DNA of 42,509 bases from Sutterella sp. (GCA_020025965.1 JAHHRG010000012.1:1-42509), one strand, 5' to 3'. Counted from the first letter of the stretch, positions 23,939 to 32,778 are shown. Made by a program: numbers and translations. Notes: a model not told the origin generated them from the sequence alone.

Positions 23939-25354
23939 TTACTTGCCTTCCTTTTTGAGGATTTCAAGCGTATGACGCATGATTTCGGAATTCATGTCGT
24001 GACCATGCGCTTCGATCGCTTCAAAGACATTCTTATAGTCGATGCGATCGGGTTCGGCAGCCGGGTAAGCAACACCCAAAATCTTCGCGGCGGCTTCGGG
24101 CGTGGAGTAATCCGGAATCGCGAGATCCTTCACATTGTGGCGAGCGAGCACTTCATAGATACCGTGCGTTGCCTTCGTCACATGATCGAACCCGTCGGCC
24201 AAAAGTTTCTGGATATTGAAGCTCGAATGGAAAGCGCCGCCCTTCAACCACATCGTGTAATCCCAGCGCCACTGAGCCTTGCGAAGATCGGCATAAACGG
24301 TCTTGAATTCGTCGGGCGTTGCACCAGCCTTCAGGCCCTTCTGGATCAGGAGGTGGGCGTTGGCCAATTCGCGGCCCAGGGCCTGCATACGCGGACCGCG
24401 GTATTCACCGGTGCGAGCCTTGAGGTCGGCCTCAACCGTCTTGCGATCGCTTTCGGTATGACAGGACATGCAAGCCTCGTCAAGCATGCGGGAACCTTCG
24501 ATCAAATCGTGCTGCGTGAAGGCTTTGCCGGTCTTCGCATCTTTCGTCTTCGGCAAATGGCAGTCGGCACAGGCAACGCCGTGCTTGGCGTGCTGACCCT
24601 GCATAGCCATACCGGCTTCATTATTCATCGGACGAACGAGCGGAGCCTGACTGAGCGGATGCGTGAGGTTCGGTTTCATTTCTTCGTCGTAGTATTTCGC
24701 CAGACGATCAATATTGCCGTAGAGCGTCCAATCACTTTCAAGGAAAATAATGCCGTCTTTCTTGACCTTGTCATACTCGAAGTGACACTGCGTACAGATA
24801 TAGGTCTTCGCGTCGACTGCAGAAAGATGATCGGGATCTTTACCCATCTTCTTGATCGATTCGCGAGCGTGCGGCGCAAAGACACGAAGCTGCCAGGAAG
24901 CCGTGTTGTGACAGTTGGCGCAACCGACAGGATTCAGCCCTTCGGCCATCGCGTCAAACTTCCCTTCGTAAAAGCCCTTTTCGCCTTTTTCATTCAAAAG
25001 ACGCGGTGTGTCGGCACTGTGACACGGAAGGCAACGCTGGAAACCGTCTTTACTTGCTCCCATAGACCAATAAGCTTCGAGCATGGAATTCGCATGAGAG
25101 CGTTTGCCTTCGACCATATTGCGATAGTTGTAGAGCTTCCCGTAGATGATGCTGTGCATCGGGTCAACAGGCGTCTTAAAGCGATCGGGTTCTTCACTCG
25201 TTTTGAGCGAATGAACATAAGAGCCGTACTGAAGCGGGAAGACGTCTGCAAACTTTTCACTATTGGCCTCAAAGGCATTTAGACCCGCGGCAAAGGAACC
25301 GGCGGAAACGGTCAAAGCGGCACAAGCGAGTGCCACGGCAAAACGAACGGACAT
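23939..25354 (-). CDS. NrfA/c552-family pentahaem cytochrome c with altered active site
   Basis: 471 residues from ATG 25354 (GGAG upstream), signal peptide 1-22. Five haem sites: CLPCH (108-112), CANCH, CTQCH, CADCH and CMSCH (295-299), in the order and spacing of cytochrome c nitrite reductase. The catalytic haem site is CxxCH, not the CxxCK of E. coli NrfA. By my alignment the FEY tyrosine (Y194) and its Glu are kept, but catalytic Arg106 (TLRTGAP) aligns with Ser97 (YWSMGAS), and the K-A-Q-H holding the calcium ligands and catalytic His264 is R-P-M-N (241-244). Automatic annotation would say NrfA; nitrite-to-ammonia activity is doubtful. No nrfH is adjacent; the quinol dehydrogenase at 19595 could serve it. 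Confidence 0.85.
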   Translation of the reverse strand: MSVRFAVALACAALTVSAGSFAAGLNAFEANSEKFADVFPLQYGSYVHSLKTSEEPDRFKTPVDPMHSIIYGKLYNYRNMVEGKRSHANSMLEAYWSMGASKDGFQRCLPCHSADTPRLLNEKGEKGFYEGKFDAMAEGLNPVGCANCHNTASWQLRVFAPHARESIKKMGKDPDHLSAVDAKTYICTQCHFEYDKVKKDGIIFLESDWTLYGNIDRLAKYYDEEMKPNLTHPLSQAPLVRPMNNEAGMAMQGQHAKHGVACADCHLPKTKDAKTGKAFTQHDLIEGSRMLDEACMSCHTESDRKTVEADLKARTGEYRGPRMQALGRELANAHLLIQKGLKAGATPDEFKTVYADLRKAQWRWDYTMWLKGGAFHSSFNIQKLLADGFDHVTKATHGIYEVLARHNVKDLAIPDYSTPEAAAKILGVAYPAAEPDRIDYKNVFEAIEAHGHDMNSEIMRHTLEILKKEGK

Positions 25355-25489
25355 GATGTTCTCCTCTCTCAAGCTCATTGAGATCGCGACTTAGGCCAAA
25401 TCATTCATCGGTACCCGACTTTTGGGGGCTTCGTCGGCATCGACGGATTGGGCGTCGCGTCTTCTTATCTTCGTTCGGGGTTTGAATCC

Positions 25490-25504
25490 TTAAGAAATTC
25501 TTAA
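25490..25504. promoter_or_regulatory. Perfect palindrome upstream of the pentahaem cytochrome gene
   Basis: TTAAGAAATTCTTAA, a 7-1-7 palindrome 136 bases before the start codon. It does not match FNR (TTGAT-N4-ATCAA). A plausible operator, but unassigned. Confidence 0.35.
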
Positions 25505-25678
25505 CAGAACATTACACCTGTCGCCCCGACCTTGCCATTGGGAGAAAACCTCATAGTGTTCCAAGAAACATTCGAGCACTGTCAGTTCGACAATTTAGAG
25601 AACGAACGCCAGTTCAAGACACCTGAAGCACAGCTGCCGTATGAAGAAAACCTTCTCTATCTTCATATCGTCCGAATG

Positions 25679-25724
25679 AAAAAAGCCTTCGGCGCGCGAT
25701 CCGAAGATCCGATCCGAAGGCTTT
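25679..25724 (-). terminator. Terminator of ssb
   Basis: 11-bp stem AAAGCCTTCGG/CCGAAGGCTTT read on the minus strand, followed by six T; 38 bases after the ssb stop. Confidence 0.88.
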
Positions 25725-25761
25725 GGCGACCTCACTCGGAGGTCTCGTCTAAAAGAAATTT

Positions 25762-26208
25762 TTAGAACGGAACGTCGTCGTAGGGAGCGGCAGCCGGCTG
25801 GGACTGCTGCGCCGGCTGAGGAGCAGACTGTGCAGGAGCCTGCGGTGCCCGAGCACCCTCACCCATGTCGTCGCGGCGGCCGCCCAACATCTGCATGGAT
25901 TCGGCCACGATTTCCGTCGTGAAGCGTTCGACACCCTGCTTGTCGGTGTACTTACGCGTCGCCACACGGCCTTCCACATAAACGGAAGAGCCCTTGCGCA
26001 GATACTGCTGAGCAATTTCGGCCAAGCGGCGGAAGAAAACGATGCGGTGCCATTCCGTTTCTTCCTGACGTTCGCCCGCCTGATTACGCCAGTAGCGGGT
26101 CGTCGCTACGGAGAGCGTCGTGATGGGCACTTCGCCGTTCTGAGCGTAACGCGTTTCCGGGTCGCGGCCGACGGTACCGACGATGATTGCTTTATTGACG
26201 GAAGCCAT
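25762..26208 (-). CDS. ssb: Single-stranded DNA-binding protein
   Basis: 148 residues. N-terminal OB fold (MASVNKAIIVGTVGRDPETRY, then TEWHRIVFFRRLAEIAQQYLRKGSSVYVEGR), a Gln/Pro/Ala-rich flexible linker, and the acidic tail DDVPF that recruits repair and replication proteins. It coats single-stranded DNA as a tetramer. A tandem 11-base repeat sits in its leader (26243-26271). Its tail is DDVPF rather than the more usual DDDIPF. Confidence 0.97.
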   Translation of the reverse strand: MASVNKAIIVGTVGRDPETRYAQNGEVPITTLSVATTRYWRNQAGERQEETEWHRIVFFRRLAEIAQQYLRKGSSVYVEGRVATRKYTDKQGVERFTTEIVAESMQMLGGRRDDMGEGARAPQAPAQSAPQPAQQSQPAAAPYDDVPF

Positions 26209-26242
26209 TTCTTTGCTGTTCCTTTAGAAATAACGAAAGATC

Positions 26243-26271
26243 GTTGAGATATTGTTGAGATATTGTTGAGA
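26243..26271. repeat. Tandem 11-mer repeat in the ssb leader
   Basis: GTTGAGATATT repeated twice plus GTTGAGA (2.6 units), 35-63 bases upstream of the ssb ATG. The 11-base period is one helical turn, so a bound protein would see all units on the same face. Confidence 0.7.
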
Positions 26272-26424
26272 AGCTTAGCACGCCGACCGGCAAAACACGA
26301 CCCGCCTTCTGCACCTACGGCTCTTCTCTCCGAGAGACGATCGTTTCCAAATCCGATTCTTTTAAGCATAGCGCCTTTGCAGAGATTTTGAGTCCCAAGA
26401 GCAAATCTGCGTCCCGACGCAAAG

Positions 26425-26475
26425 AAAAAAAATCCGACCGTCCCGCTACTCACATAACGACAACGATCGGATTTT
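26425..26475 (-). terminator. Terminator of pepT
   Basis: 12-bp stem (26429-26440 with 26464-26475, one G-T pair) read on minus, followed by eight T; 34 bases after the stop. Confidence 0.85.
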
Positions 26476-26508
26476 CTTTACCGTCAGTCGGACGATTTCA
26501 GGCTTTCT

Positions 26509-27750
26509 TTAGGCCTTCTTCTTCGCAATCAGATCAACTAACGTCAAGGTCATCGCGAGGCTCTTCGCGAAGCTTTCCATCGGGAGGAATTCCGCGTAAG
26601 AGTGGAAATTCAATGCGCCCGTAAAGTAATTGGGCGTCAACAGTCCCTTCACCGACAAGGCCGAACCGTCCGTCCCGCCGCGCATGGGCTTCGTGATCGT
26701 CTTGATGTTGAGAATGTCGGCGGCTTCGTAGAGCAAATCGATCGGCCAGCGATTCTCACCGATGCTGTCCGCGATGTTGGCGTAAACGTCTTCGACTCGC
26801 ACCGTAATCTTCGCGCGCGGATGCATCTCACGAAGCTTCTCGGCGTTGGCGATCACCGCGGCCTTACGCTCTTCATAGCGAGCCTTGTTGTGGTCGCGAA
26901 TGTTGCCGATCAAACGGCAGGTTGACGCATTGGCTTCGCAATCGGTGAACCACCAATACCCTTCCTTTTCTTCCGTGTTTTCGGGCGTTTCGAGACGATC
27001 AAACATACGGATATAGTCGGTAGCGACGAGCAAAGGATTCACAAGGACGCCCTTTGCGCTCATCGGATGGGCCGTCACGCCTTCGATGTCAACAAAGAAA
27101 GACGCCGCATTAAACGTTTCGTAGATGATTTCGCCCAGCGCACAGCAGTCGATCGTGTAGGCAAAGTCGACCTTAAATTTCTCGAGATCCAAGAGCTTCG
27201 AGCCGCAAAGCCCAATTTCTTCGTCCGGCACGAAAGCGACGCGGATTTCTCCGTGCGGGCGGTTTTCGGCTTTGAGGATTTCGAGCATCGTCACAACGTT
27301 CGTGACAGCCGCCTTATTGTCGGCACCCAAGACGCTCGTGCCGTCTGTAAAGATAATGTCGTCGCCCACATAGTCGGCGAGTTCCGGATGTTCGGAAAGC
27401 AGAATCGAGATGTTCTTCTCTTTATTTAACAGAACGTCGCCGCCTTCATAGCGAATCATCTGCGGATGAACGTTGGGCGAAAGGTTGACGGGCACCGTAT
27501 CCATATGCACGACCCAGCCGACCGTGGGCGCACCTTCAACGTTGGCGGGCAGCCGGCAGGTCAGAATGGCATGCTCGTTTAACTCGATATCTTCGACACC
27601 GAAATCTTCCAATTCCGCCTTCACGGCCTTTGCAAAGTCGCGCTGACCTTCTGACGACGGCACGACACCCACCTTCGGGTCGCTTTCGCTCGCAATCTGC
27701 ACATAGCGGAAAAAGCGTTCGCGAAGCAAACTTTTGTACTGATCCAACAT
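26509..27750 (-). CDS. pepT: Peptidase T (tripeptide aminopeptidase)
   Basis: 413 residues from ATG 27750 (MLDQYKSLL); the longer frame from 27804 lacks a ribosome site and exceeds the family length of about 410. M20 family zinc metallopeptidase removing the N-terminal residue from tripeptides in the cytosol. Metal and catalytic motifs are VVHMDTVP, TSVLGADNKAAV, FVPDEEIGLCGS and, at the end, ALNFHSYAEFLP. The Shine-Dalgarno AAGGAG is followed by TGACTCCT, so AGGAG can fold onto CTCCT and hide the site. It lies 122 bases downstream of the AbgT transporter, which has its own terminator between them. Confidence 0.94.
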   Translation of the reverse strand: MLDQYKSLLRERFFRYVQIASESDPKVGVVPSSEGQRDFAKAVKAELEDFGVEDIELNEHAILTCRLPANVEGAPTVGWVVHMDTVPVNLSPNVHPQMIRYEGGDVLLNKEKNISILLSEHPELADYVGDDIIFTDGTSVLGADNKAAVTNVVTMLEILKAENRPHGEIRVAFVPDEEIGLCGSKLLDLEKFKVDFAYTIDCCALGEIIYETFNAASFFVDIEGVTAHPMSAKGVLVNPLLVATDYIRMFDRLETPENTEEKEGYWWFTDCEANASTCRLIGNIRDHNKARYEERKAAVIANAEKLREMHPRAKITVRVEDVYANIADSIGENRWPIDLLYEAADILNIKTITKPMRGGTDGSALSVKGLLTPNYFTGALNFHSYAEFLPMESFAKSLAMTLTLVDLIAKKKA

Positions 27751-27819
27751 AGGAGTCACTCCTTCTAATGCCGATTCCGGAAACGAACCGGCCCAAAAAA
27801 TCAAACAGATACTTCAGAC

Positions 27820-27859
27820 AAAAATCCCCGCCTTCTTAGACAGTAAAAAGGCAGGGATT
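27820..27859 (-). terminator. Terminator of the AbgT transporter gene
   Basis: 12-bp stem AATCCCTGCCTT/AAGGCGGGGATT on the minus strand (one G-T pair), followed by TTTTT. Confidence 0.8.
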
Positions 27860-27872
27860 CGTTTGTCACGGA

Positions 27873-29438
27873 TTAGTCAACAATCGGCGGATAGACGTAA
27901 CCGGAATCAAAGCCCAAGGGGATACCAAGGCCCCAGTAAACGTAGAGAACGGCTGTCAGGACGATCAAAAGCGCGAACGTGTAAGGCAGCATCATGGCAC
28001 TCATCGTCCCCACACCGCACTGCTTGCAGTAGCGCTGGCAGTATCCGATCAGGAGCGGATAGAAGGGGAAGAGCGGCGTGCAGACGTTCACGGCCGAGTC
28101 GGAGACGCGGAAAGCGGCCTGGGTCAATTCAGGCGAAATGCCCAGCATCATCAGCATCGGCACGAAGATGACGGACAAAATGGCCCACTTCGACGTGGCG
28201 GACGTAATCAAAAGGTTCAAACAGGCCGTAAAGAGAATCACACCCAAGAGAGAAACCCCCGAGGGCATGCCGAGATCCTTCAGGAACTGAGCACCGGAAA
28301 TGGCCAACAGCGTACCGATATTGGACTTGCCGAAGACGTAGAGGAACTGTGCGGCAAAGAAGGCAAAGACGATAAAGCCCAAGAGCATCTTCATGATGCC
28401 TTCCATCGACTGAATGACGTCGGTCGAGGACTTGAACTTACCCGTCACGTAGCCGTAGACAACGCCCGGCACCGCAAAGAAGATGAAGATCAAGGGAACG
28501 ATCGCCTGCATCACCGGGGACTTCGGGCTCGTCAGGGAGCCGTCCGGCGCACGCATAATGGAATTGTCCGGGAAGCAAAGCGCAAAGAGCGCAACACCGA
28601 TCAAAAGGAAGGTCCAACCTGCATAGCGGTAGCCCTTGTTTTCAATGTCGGAAACGGCATTCAACTTCAGATCGGCATCGTTGGCAATTTCCTTGTCAAT
28701 CGGCATCGTGGCCCACAAACGCGGTTCCACAATCTTGTCGGTCACGTACCAAACGGCAAGCACCACGAAGGTCGTGCCGCCCAAGGCATAGAAATAATTA
28801 CAGAGAACGTTGACCATGTACTCGGGGTCGATCGTCTGAGCCGCAGCCTGCGTAAAGCCCTGCATCACGGGGTCGATCACGGAGGGCGTAAAGGAAGCCG
28901 TAAAACCGCCCGCCAAACCGGCGAAGGAACAGGCGACGCCGGCCATCGGATGACGGCCCGCGCAATAGAACATCAGCGCGGCCAAGGGCATCAAAATCAC
29001 GTAAACGGAGTCGGAGGCCAAGTGACAGATAATGGCGACGACAACCACGGCGGGCGTCAGCACCGACTTCGGGATGTAGCTCATCAACTTGCGAAGGAGC
29101 GTGTGAATAAAGCCGGAGCCTTCGGCAATACCGATCCCGAGCGTGGCGACAATGGTCATACCCAACGGCGGGAAGTTCATGAAGTTCTTGACCGAGGAAA
29201 TCACCAGGTCAAGGAGATTGTGGGGGGAGAGCATGTTGACCACCTGGATCACCTGCCCCGTCACCGGGTGCTTGTAATCGAAGGGGATGAAACTCAACGC
29301 GAGCGACACGAAGAGCGTAATGATCAATGCCCAGATAAAGAGCATCGTAATGTGCGGAAGTTTGTTACCGAGCGCTTCAATCACATTGAGAAAGCGATTG
29401 AGGGCGCCGAGCTCCGCAGTCTGTGGATTTACTGCCAT
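27873..29438 (-). CDS. AbgT-family transporter (p-aminobenzoyl-glutamate type)
   Basis: 521 residues with about 11-13 transmembrane helices and two re-entrant hairpins. AbgT hallmarks are an N-terminal FLNVIEALGNKLPHITMLFIWALIITLF helix, MLSPHNLLDLVISSVKNFMNFPPLGMTIVATLGIGIAEGSGF, then FAGLAGGFTASFTPSVIDPVMQGFT, and SATSKWAILSVIFVPMLMMLGISPELTQAAFRVSDSAVNVCTPLFPFYPL. Family members import p-aminobenzoyl-glutamate or, in some bacteria, export sulfonamides. Placement ahead of pepT suggests uptake of a small peptide-like compound later hydrolysed inside the cell. Abg hydrolase genes (abgAB) are absent here. Confidence 0.93.
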   Translation of the reverse strand: MAVNPQTAELGALNRFLNVIEALGNKLPHITMLFIWALIITLFVSLALSFIPFDYKHPVTGQVIQVVNMLSPHNLLDLVISSVKNFMNFPPLGMTIVATLGIGIAEGSGFIHTLLRKLMSYIPKSVLTPAVVVVAIICHLASDSVYVILMPLAALMFYCAGRHPMAGVACSFAGLAGGFTASFTPSVIDPVMQGFTQAAAQTIDPEYMVNVLCNYFYALGGTTFVVLAVWYVTDKIVEPRLWATMPIDKEIANDADLKLNAVSDIENKGYRYAGWTFLLIGVALFALCFPDNSIMRAPDGSLTSPKSPVMQAIVPLIFIFFAVPGVVYGYVTGKFKSSTDVIQSMEGIMKMLLGFIVFAFFAAQFLYVFGKSNIGTLLAISGAQFLKDLGMPSGVSLLGVILFTACLNLLITSATSKWAILSVIFVPMLMMLGISPELTQAAFRVSDSAVNVCTPLFPFYPLLIGYCQRYCKQCGVGTMSAMMLPYTFALLIVLTAVLYVYWGLGIPLGFDSGYVYPPIVD

Positions 29439-29748
29439 GAGGCTTTCCTTTTGATGAGGTCTGAAGTTGCCGCTTTTCCGCTCCGCTTGAATATCGAGTG
29501 GGAAACACGGCTCGTTTTTTTTAGAAACGAAAATTTCATTGTGTCACTCTGCGTCTTAGGGTTTCCGACTAGTCTCTGCTTTTCTGACATGAGCCAAACG
29601 AGCTGAGAGTTTTTACCTAGCTCTCAAGCGATATCAAAGAAATTACGTATTTCTAAAAGAACATATAAAATGTTCAAATCACAAAATTTGACTTCTTACC
29701 CGAACTGCGACCTTAACAAAAAAAAGACCGATCACCCTTTTTTTTTGC
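29439..29748. other. Intergenic, no gene seen
   Basis: About 310 bases upstream of the AbgT gene, AT-rich from about 29640. It should hold the AbgT promoter on the minus strand; no clear box pair. Confidence 0.4.
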
Positions 29749-29785
29749 AAAAAAATGGGAGGCCGACGTTGCATCGGTCTCCCTA
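29749..29785 (-). terminator. Minus-strand terminator beyond the TDT permease
   Basis: 10-bp GGGAG...CTCCC-type stem (one G-T pair) followed on the minus strand by ATTTTTTT. It is 190 bases beyond the permease stop, so a long 3' UTR or an unseen small gene lies between. Confidence 0.65.
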
Positions 29786-29973
29786 AAAAAGTCGATCACG
29801 CCATTGCGGTGACGTTACCGACGGAAGTGCTTTTCACTCGACTTGCAAACACGATGAGGCAATAAAGGTCTGCAAGGAGACTGTCACTTCCTGGCGGGTA
29901 TTGTAGCACTTTTCTAGTGTCGGTCAAACATTGAAGAATGTTGCAACCGAATCTGAGTGCTAAAAACAGCTTT

Positions 29974-30978
29974 TTAGGGAGCAGCGACACTCGCCGTCTT
30001 CTGCTCAACGCCTCCCTCAGGCGTCTTAGGAAGGAACTTGCGAATATTAACCGCATAAAGGACTGCAACGTAAGAAATCACGACGGTTGCCACGGCCAAT
30101 TCAAACTGAGCCAACCAGCCGATCTGCTTCGAATATTCAAGGCAGCCGGGGTAGTACTGCAGACGGTCGGCCAGCTTAAAGAGTGCCGTTGCACCGATTG
30201 CCATCGGGAAGGTAAAGGCCGCATAGCCCGGCGAAAACTGCAGACGCAGCAAACGCCAGAAGGAGAAATAGATCACGAAGGTCATCAGAACGGCGATGCC
30301 GAAGAGCAAACTGCAAAGAAGAAGCGACGGATCGTTTTCAATCGTGAGATAACCCGCAAGCAAAAGGCTCGCCGGCGCGGCCAAAATCGCAATCGTGGGC
30401 TTAGCGGCATTCGGAACTTCGTTTAAGAAAATCAGACGATAGATCATGAGCGGAAGCATGATCGCGTAGCAGCCAAGCCCGAACCAGAAGAGAGCCGAGG
30501 CGAGCGGCAAAAACGCCCAGGCATCCGGGAAACTCACACAGGCGACGACAATACCGATCGGCGGCACAAACCACGACGGAACCATCAGGTGCAGGTTCGG
30601 ATCGTTCATGCGCCAGTAGGAAAAGATGAAGAAGGCCGTCAAGTGAAGAAAAATCGCGAAGAGCCAAATGGCCGTGCCTGCGCTCGGATCAAAGCGCCCT
30701 ATCGTGGCTGAAATCACCATCATCGTCATGGCAAAGGTCGGAACAATGGAACCCACGACCGGATGCTGCATATCTTCCCAGAGGGTATCGGCATGCGCCA
30801 CGAAGCGAATGAAGAGGACAAGAAGCAGGGTCGAAGCAATCGAAGCGCCGCCCATCTGTCCCCAGCCGTTTAAGTCGAAGACATTTTCAAGACACCAGCC
30901 GAGGCTGGCAATACCGAGCGCAAGCCCTGCCAGGGGAGTCGGCAGACCGCGCACTTTGTAGTGAAGCTTCTTAATCAT
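29974..30978 (-). CDS. TDT (TehA/SLAC1) family anion or dicarboxylate transporter
   Basis: 334 residues from ATG 30978 (MIKKLHYKVRGLPTPLAGLALGIASLGW); the longer frame to 31176 adds a Pro/Arg-rich extension unlike any family member. Ten transmembrane helices and the family opening P-T-P-L-A-G-L-A-L-G. TDT members include tellurite-resistance TehA, yeast malate permease and plant SLAC1 channels. Divergent from a LysR gene, which probably regulates it. With fumC and the reductases in the region, a C4-dicarboxylate is a reasonable guess, not proven. Confidence 0.85.
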   Translation of the reverse strand: MIKKLHYKVRGLPTPLAGLALGIASLGWCLENVFDLNGWGQMGGASIASTLLLVLFIRFVAHADTLWEDMQHPVVGSIVPTFAMTMMVISATIGRFDPSAGTAIWLFAIFLHLTAFFIFSYWRMNDPNLHLMVPSWFVPPIGIVVACVSFPDAWAFLPLASALFWFGLGCYAIMLPLMIYRLIFLNEVPNAAKPTIAILAAPASLLLAGYLTIENDPSLLLCSLLFGIAVLMTFVIYFSFWRLLRLQFSPGYAAFTFPMAIGATALFKLADRLQYYPGCLEYSKQIGWLAQFELAVATVVISYVAVLYAVNIRKFLPKTPEGGVEQKTASVAAP

Positions 30979-31298
30979 TTTTTTGGGCGGACGCGACTTT
31001 TCGTTGGAGTTCGTCGCGCTCCGTGCTTGTAAGGGGATCGGGATGCCTTTCCGCAATTTCCCCGGAGGAGGCGGTCGACACGGTAATGCCTGAAGACATG
31101 TCGAACGGAAACTGCAGAAAGGCACGCGTATTTTGACAAAGGCTTCGTTAACCAATGTCTCCAATTTTCGAATCAATCGTTCGTTTTTCCCGAACGATTT
31201 GCGTAGAATGGCAGAAAGAGCCTTTCGTCTTTCATAAGGAAAAACTTTGTCAAGGGACGAAAGAGGTTCGTTTGCCCTACTCTCTCAACGGAAATCCT
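30979..31298. promoter_or_regulatory. Divergent promoter region between TDT permease and LysR genes
   Basis: 320 bases with a CGCGAC/GTCGCG hairpin near 30990-31016 in the permease leader. No certain -35/-10 pair. LysR sites are expected here but none stands out. Confidence 0.4.
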
Positions 31299-32177
31299 AT
31301 GCACATTACCTTTCGACAATTGCAGGTTTTTCTCGCAATCGCCAAAACGCAGAACCTCACGACGGCTTCTCTTGACCTTGCCATGAGCAAATCTGCGGCG
31401 AGTCAGGCCTTGACGGATCTGGAAATGCAATTGGGAGTCGACCTTTTCGAGAGAGTCCGCGGCCGACTCTTACTATCCTCCGAAGGCCGACGTCTGATTC
31501 CGCATGCCGAAGAACTGCTCGACCGTTCACGCGACCTTGAAACGCTGTTTACCGACTCGGCCCGCGGGCAATTGAGATTGGCGACGACGCTCACCGTCGG
31601 AAACTTCCTCGCGGTTGACCTCTTGGCGGACTTTCGACTCAGATCGGGCTGGATGCCGGCCATCACCGTCGGGAACACCGAAGATGTCGCCCGATCGCTT
31701 TTGAATTTCTCAACCGACCTCGGCCTCATCGAAGGCCCGGTGACGGAACCCGACCTACAAACCGAACCCTGGATGTCGGACGAGATGGTCGTCATTGCCG
31801 CGAAAAGTCACCCGTTGGCCGGCAAAACTGCTACCTGGGACGCACTCTCGAAAGAAAACTGGATTCTGCGAGAAAAAGGTTCGAGCACGCGAAACTTCTT
31901 CAATACACAGATCGGTCAGTACCTCAAAACTAAAAATATCGCCGCAGAAGTCAACAGCTTCAAAATCATCGTCTCGATGCTCATGCGCGGCATGGGGATT
32001 TCTTATATGAGTAAGCGCGTACTCTCCGACCCCTTCTACTCACAGTCCATCGCCCAAATTCATTGCCAACGCAGCTTCAAGCGACAGCTCTCTTTCTGTC
32101 TTCATCGCAAAAAGTACCTCTCGGGCGATTTGCGAGCCTTTGTCGCCTTTGCAAAGGAGTGGGCGGAGGACCGCTAA
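31299..32177 (+). CDS. LysR-family transcriptional regulator
   Basis: 292 residues from ATG 31299 (MHITFRQLQVFLAIAKTQNL). Winged helix with LTTASLDLAMSKSAASQALTDLEMQLGVDLFERVRGR, then an effector domain whose RLATTLTVGNFLAVDLLADFR and WILREKGSSTRNFF segments resemble CysB/CbbR-like regulators of the YeiE/CbbR subgroup. Divergent from the TDT permease gene, which is the likely target. Followed by a hairpin terminator. Confidence 0.9.
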   Translation: MHITFRQLQVFLAIAKTQNLTTASLDLAMSKSAASQALTDLEMQLGVDLFERVRGRLLLSSEGRRLIPHAEELLDRSRDLETLFTDSARGQLRLATTLTVGNFLAVDLLADFRLRSGWMPAITVGNTEDVARSLLNFSTDLGLIEGPVTEPDLQTEPWMSDEMVVIAAKSHPLAGKTATWDALSKENWILREKGSSTRNFFNTQIGQYLKTKNIAAEVNSFKIIVSMLMRGMGISYMSKRVLSDPFYSQSIAQIHCQRSFKRQLSFCLHRKKYLSGDLRAFVAFAKEWAEDR

Positions 32178-32182
32178 AGTTT

Positions 32183-32215
32183 TCGGACGGCCCGACATCG
32201 GGCGGTTTTGTCCGA
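32183..32215 (+). terminator. Hairpin after the LysR gene
   Basis: GCCCGA-CA-TCGGGC (32190-32203) followed by GGTTTTG; an outer TCGGAC/GTCCGA pairing can also form. Confidence 0.55.
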
Positions 32216-32257
32216 TGCAGTTTGCGAGCCGCTGCCAACGAGCGGCGACAAGCGCCC

Positions 32258-32294
32258 AAAAAATATCCCCGGCAAGGTATCACCTTCCGGGGAT
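32258..32294 (-). terminator. Terminator of fur
   Basis: ATCCCCGG/CCGGGGAT stem with inner AAGGT/ACCTT, read on minus, then ATATTTTTT. 31 bases after the stop. Confidence 0.85.
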
Positions 32295-32325
32295 CGCTCA
32301 ATTGAGCTTTTTTTTGATAGGAATC

Positions 32326-32778
32326 TTATTTTCGAGCGCAACAGTCGGCGCATTTGCCATAGAGTACCGTCACGTGGTCCGTCAGCTTGAAGCCGTATTT
32401 TTCCGCGATGCGGCGTTGCGAGTCTTCGAGCCCCTCGTCCACGAATTCCAAAATCTGACGGCATCCCGTGCAGATCAAGTGGTCGTGATGTGCACAGTCG
32501 GCCCATTCGTAGAAAGCTCGCGAACCGCCCGCGTTAAATTCACGAAGAAGACCTTTTTCAGCAAAAGCACTCAGCGCTCGGTAGATGGTTCCGAGGCTCG
32601 CCTTGATTCCTTCGGCATTGAGCGCTTCGTAAAGATCCTCGGCCGTGAGGTGCTTGGGAAGCCCCTCATGGTTTCTGGCACGGTCGTGGAAAACTTCCAA
32701 CATTCGAACACGCCGCGGTGTCAGAAAAAAGCCGGCATCCTTGAGAAGAGCTTCTTCGACGGAGGTGGTTTTATTCAT
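32326..32778 (-). CDS. fur: Fur-family ferric uptake regulator
   Basis: 150 residues from ATG 32778 (MNKTTSVEEALLKDAG). N-terminal winged helix (FFLTPRRVRMLEVF ... LTAEDLYEALNAEGIKASLGTIYRALSAFAEKGLL), then the dimerisation domain with the regulatory metal site HHDHLICTGCRQILEFVDEGLE and the structural zinc cysteines CxxC (CTGC) and CADC. The sequence order best fits Fur rather than Zur or PerR, but the metal cannot be proven. It would repress iron-uptake genes, autoregulate, and sense Fe2+. Confidence 0.8.
   Translation of the reverse strand: MNKTTSVEEALLKDAGFFLTPRRVRMLEVFHDRARNHEGLPKHLTAEDLYEALNAEGIKASLGTIYRALSAFAEKGLLREFNAGGSRAFYEWADCAHHDHLICTGCRQILEFVDEGLEDSQRRIAEKYGFKLTDHVTVLYGKCADCCARK

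Noticed and set aside
23879..25282. 467-codon frame opposite the pentahaem cytochrome
   Set aside because: Antisense of a gene with five haem motifs and a signal peptide.
25532..25765. 77-codon plus-strand frame between the cytochrome and ssb
   Set aside because: TTG start without ribosome site; its end runs through the ssb terminator.
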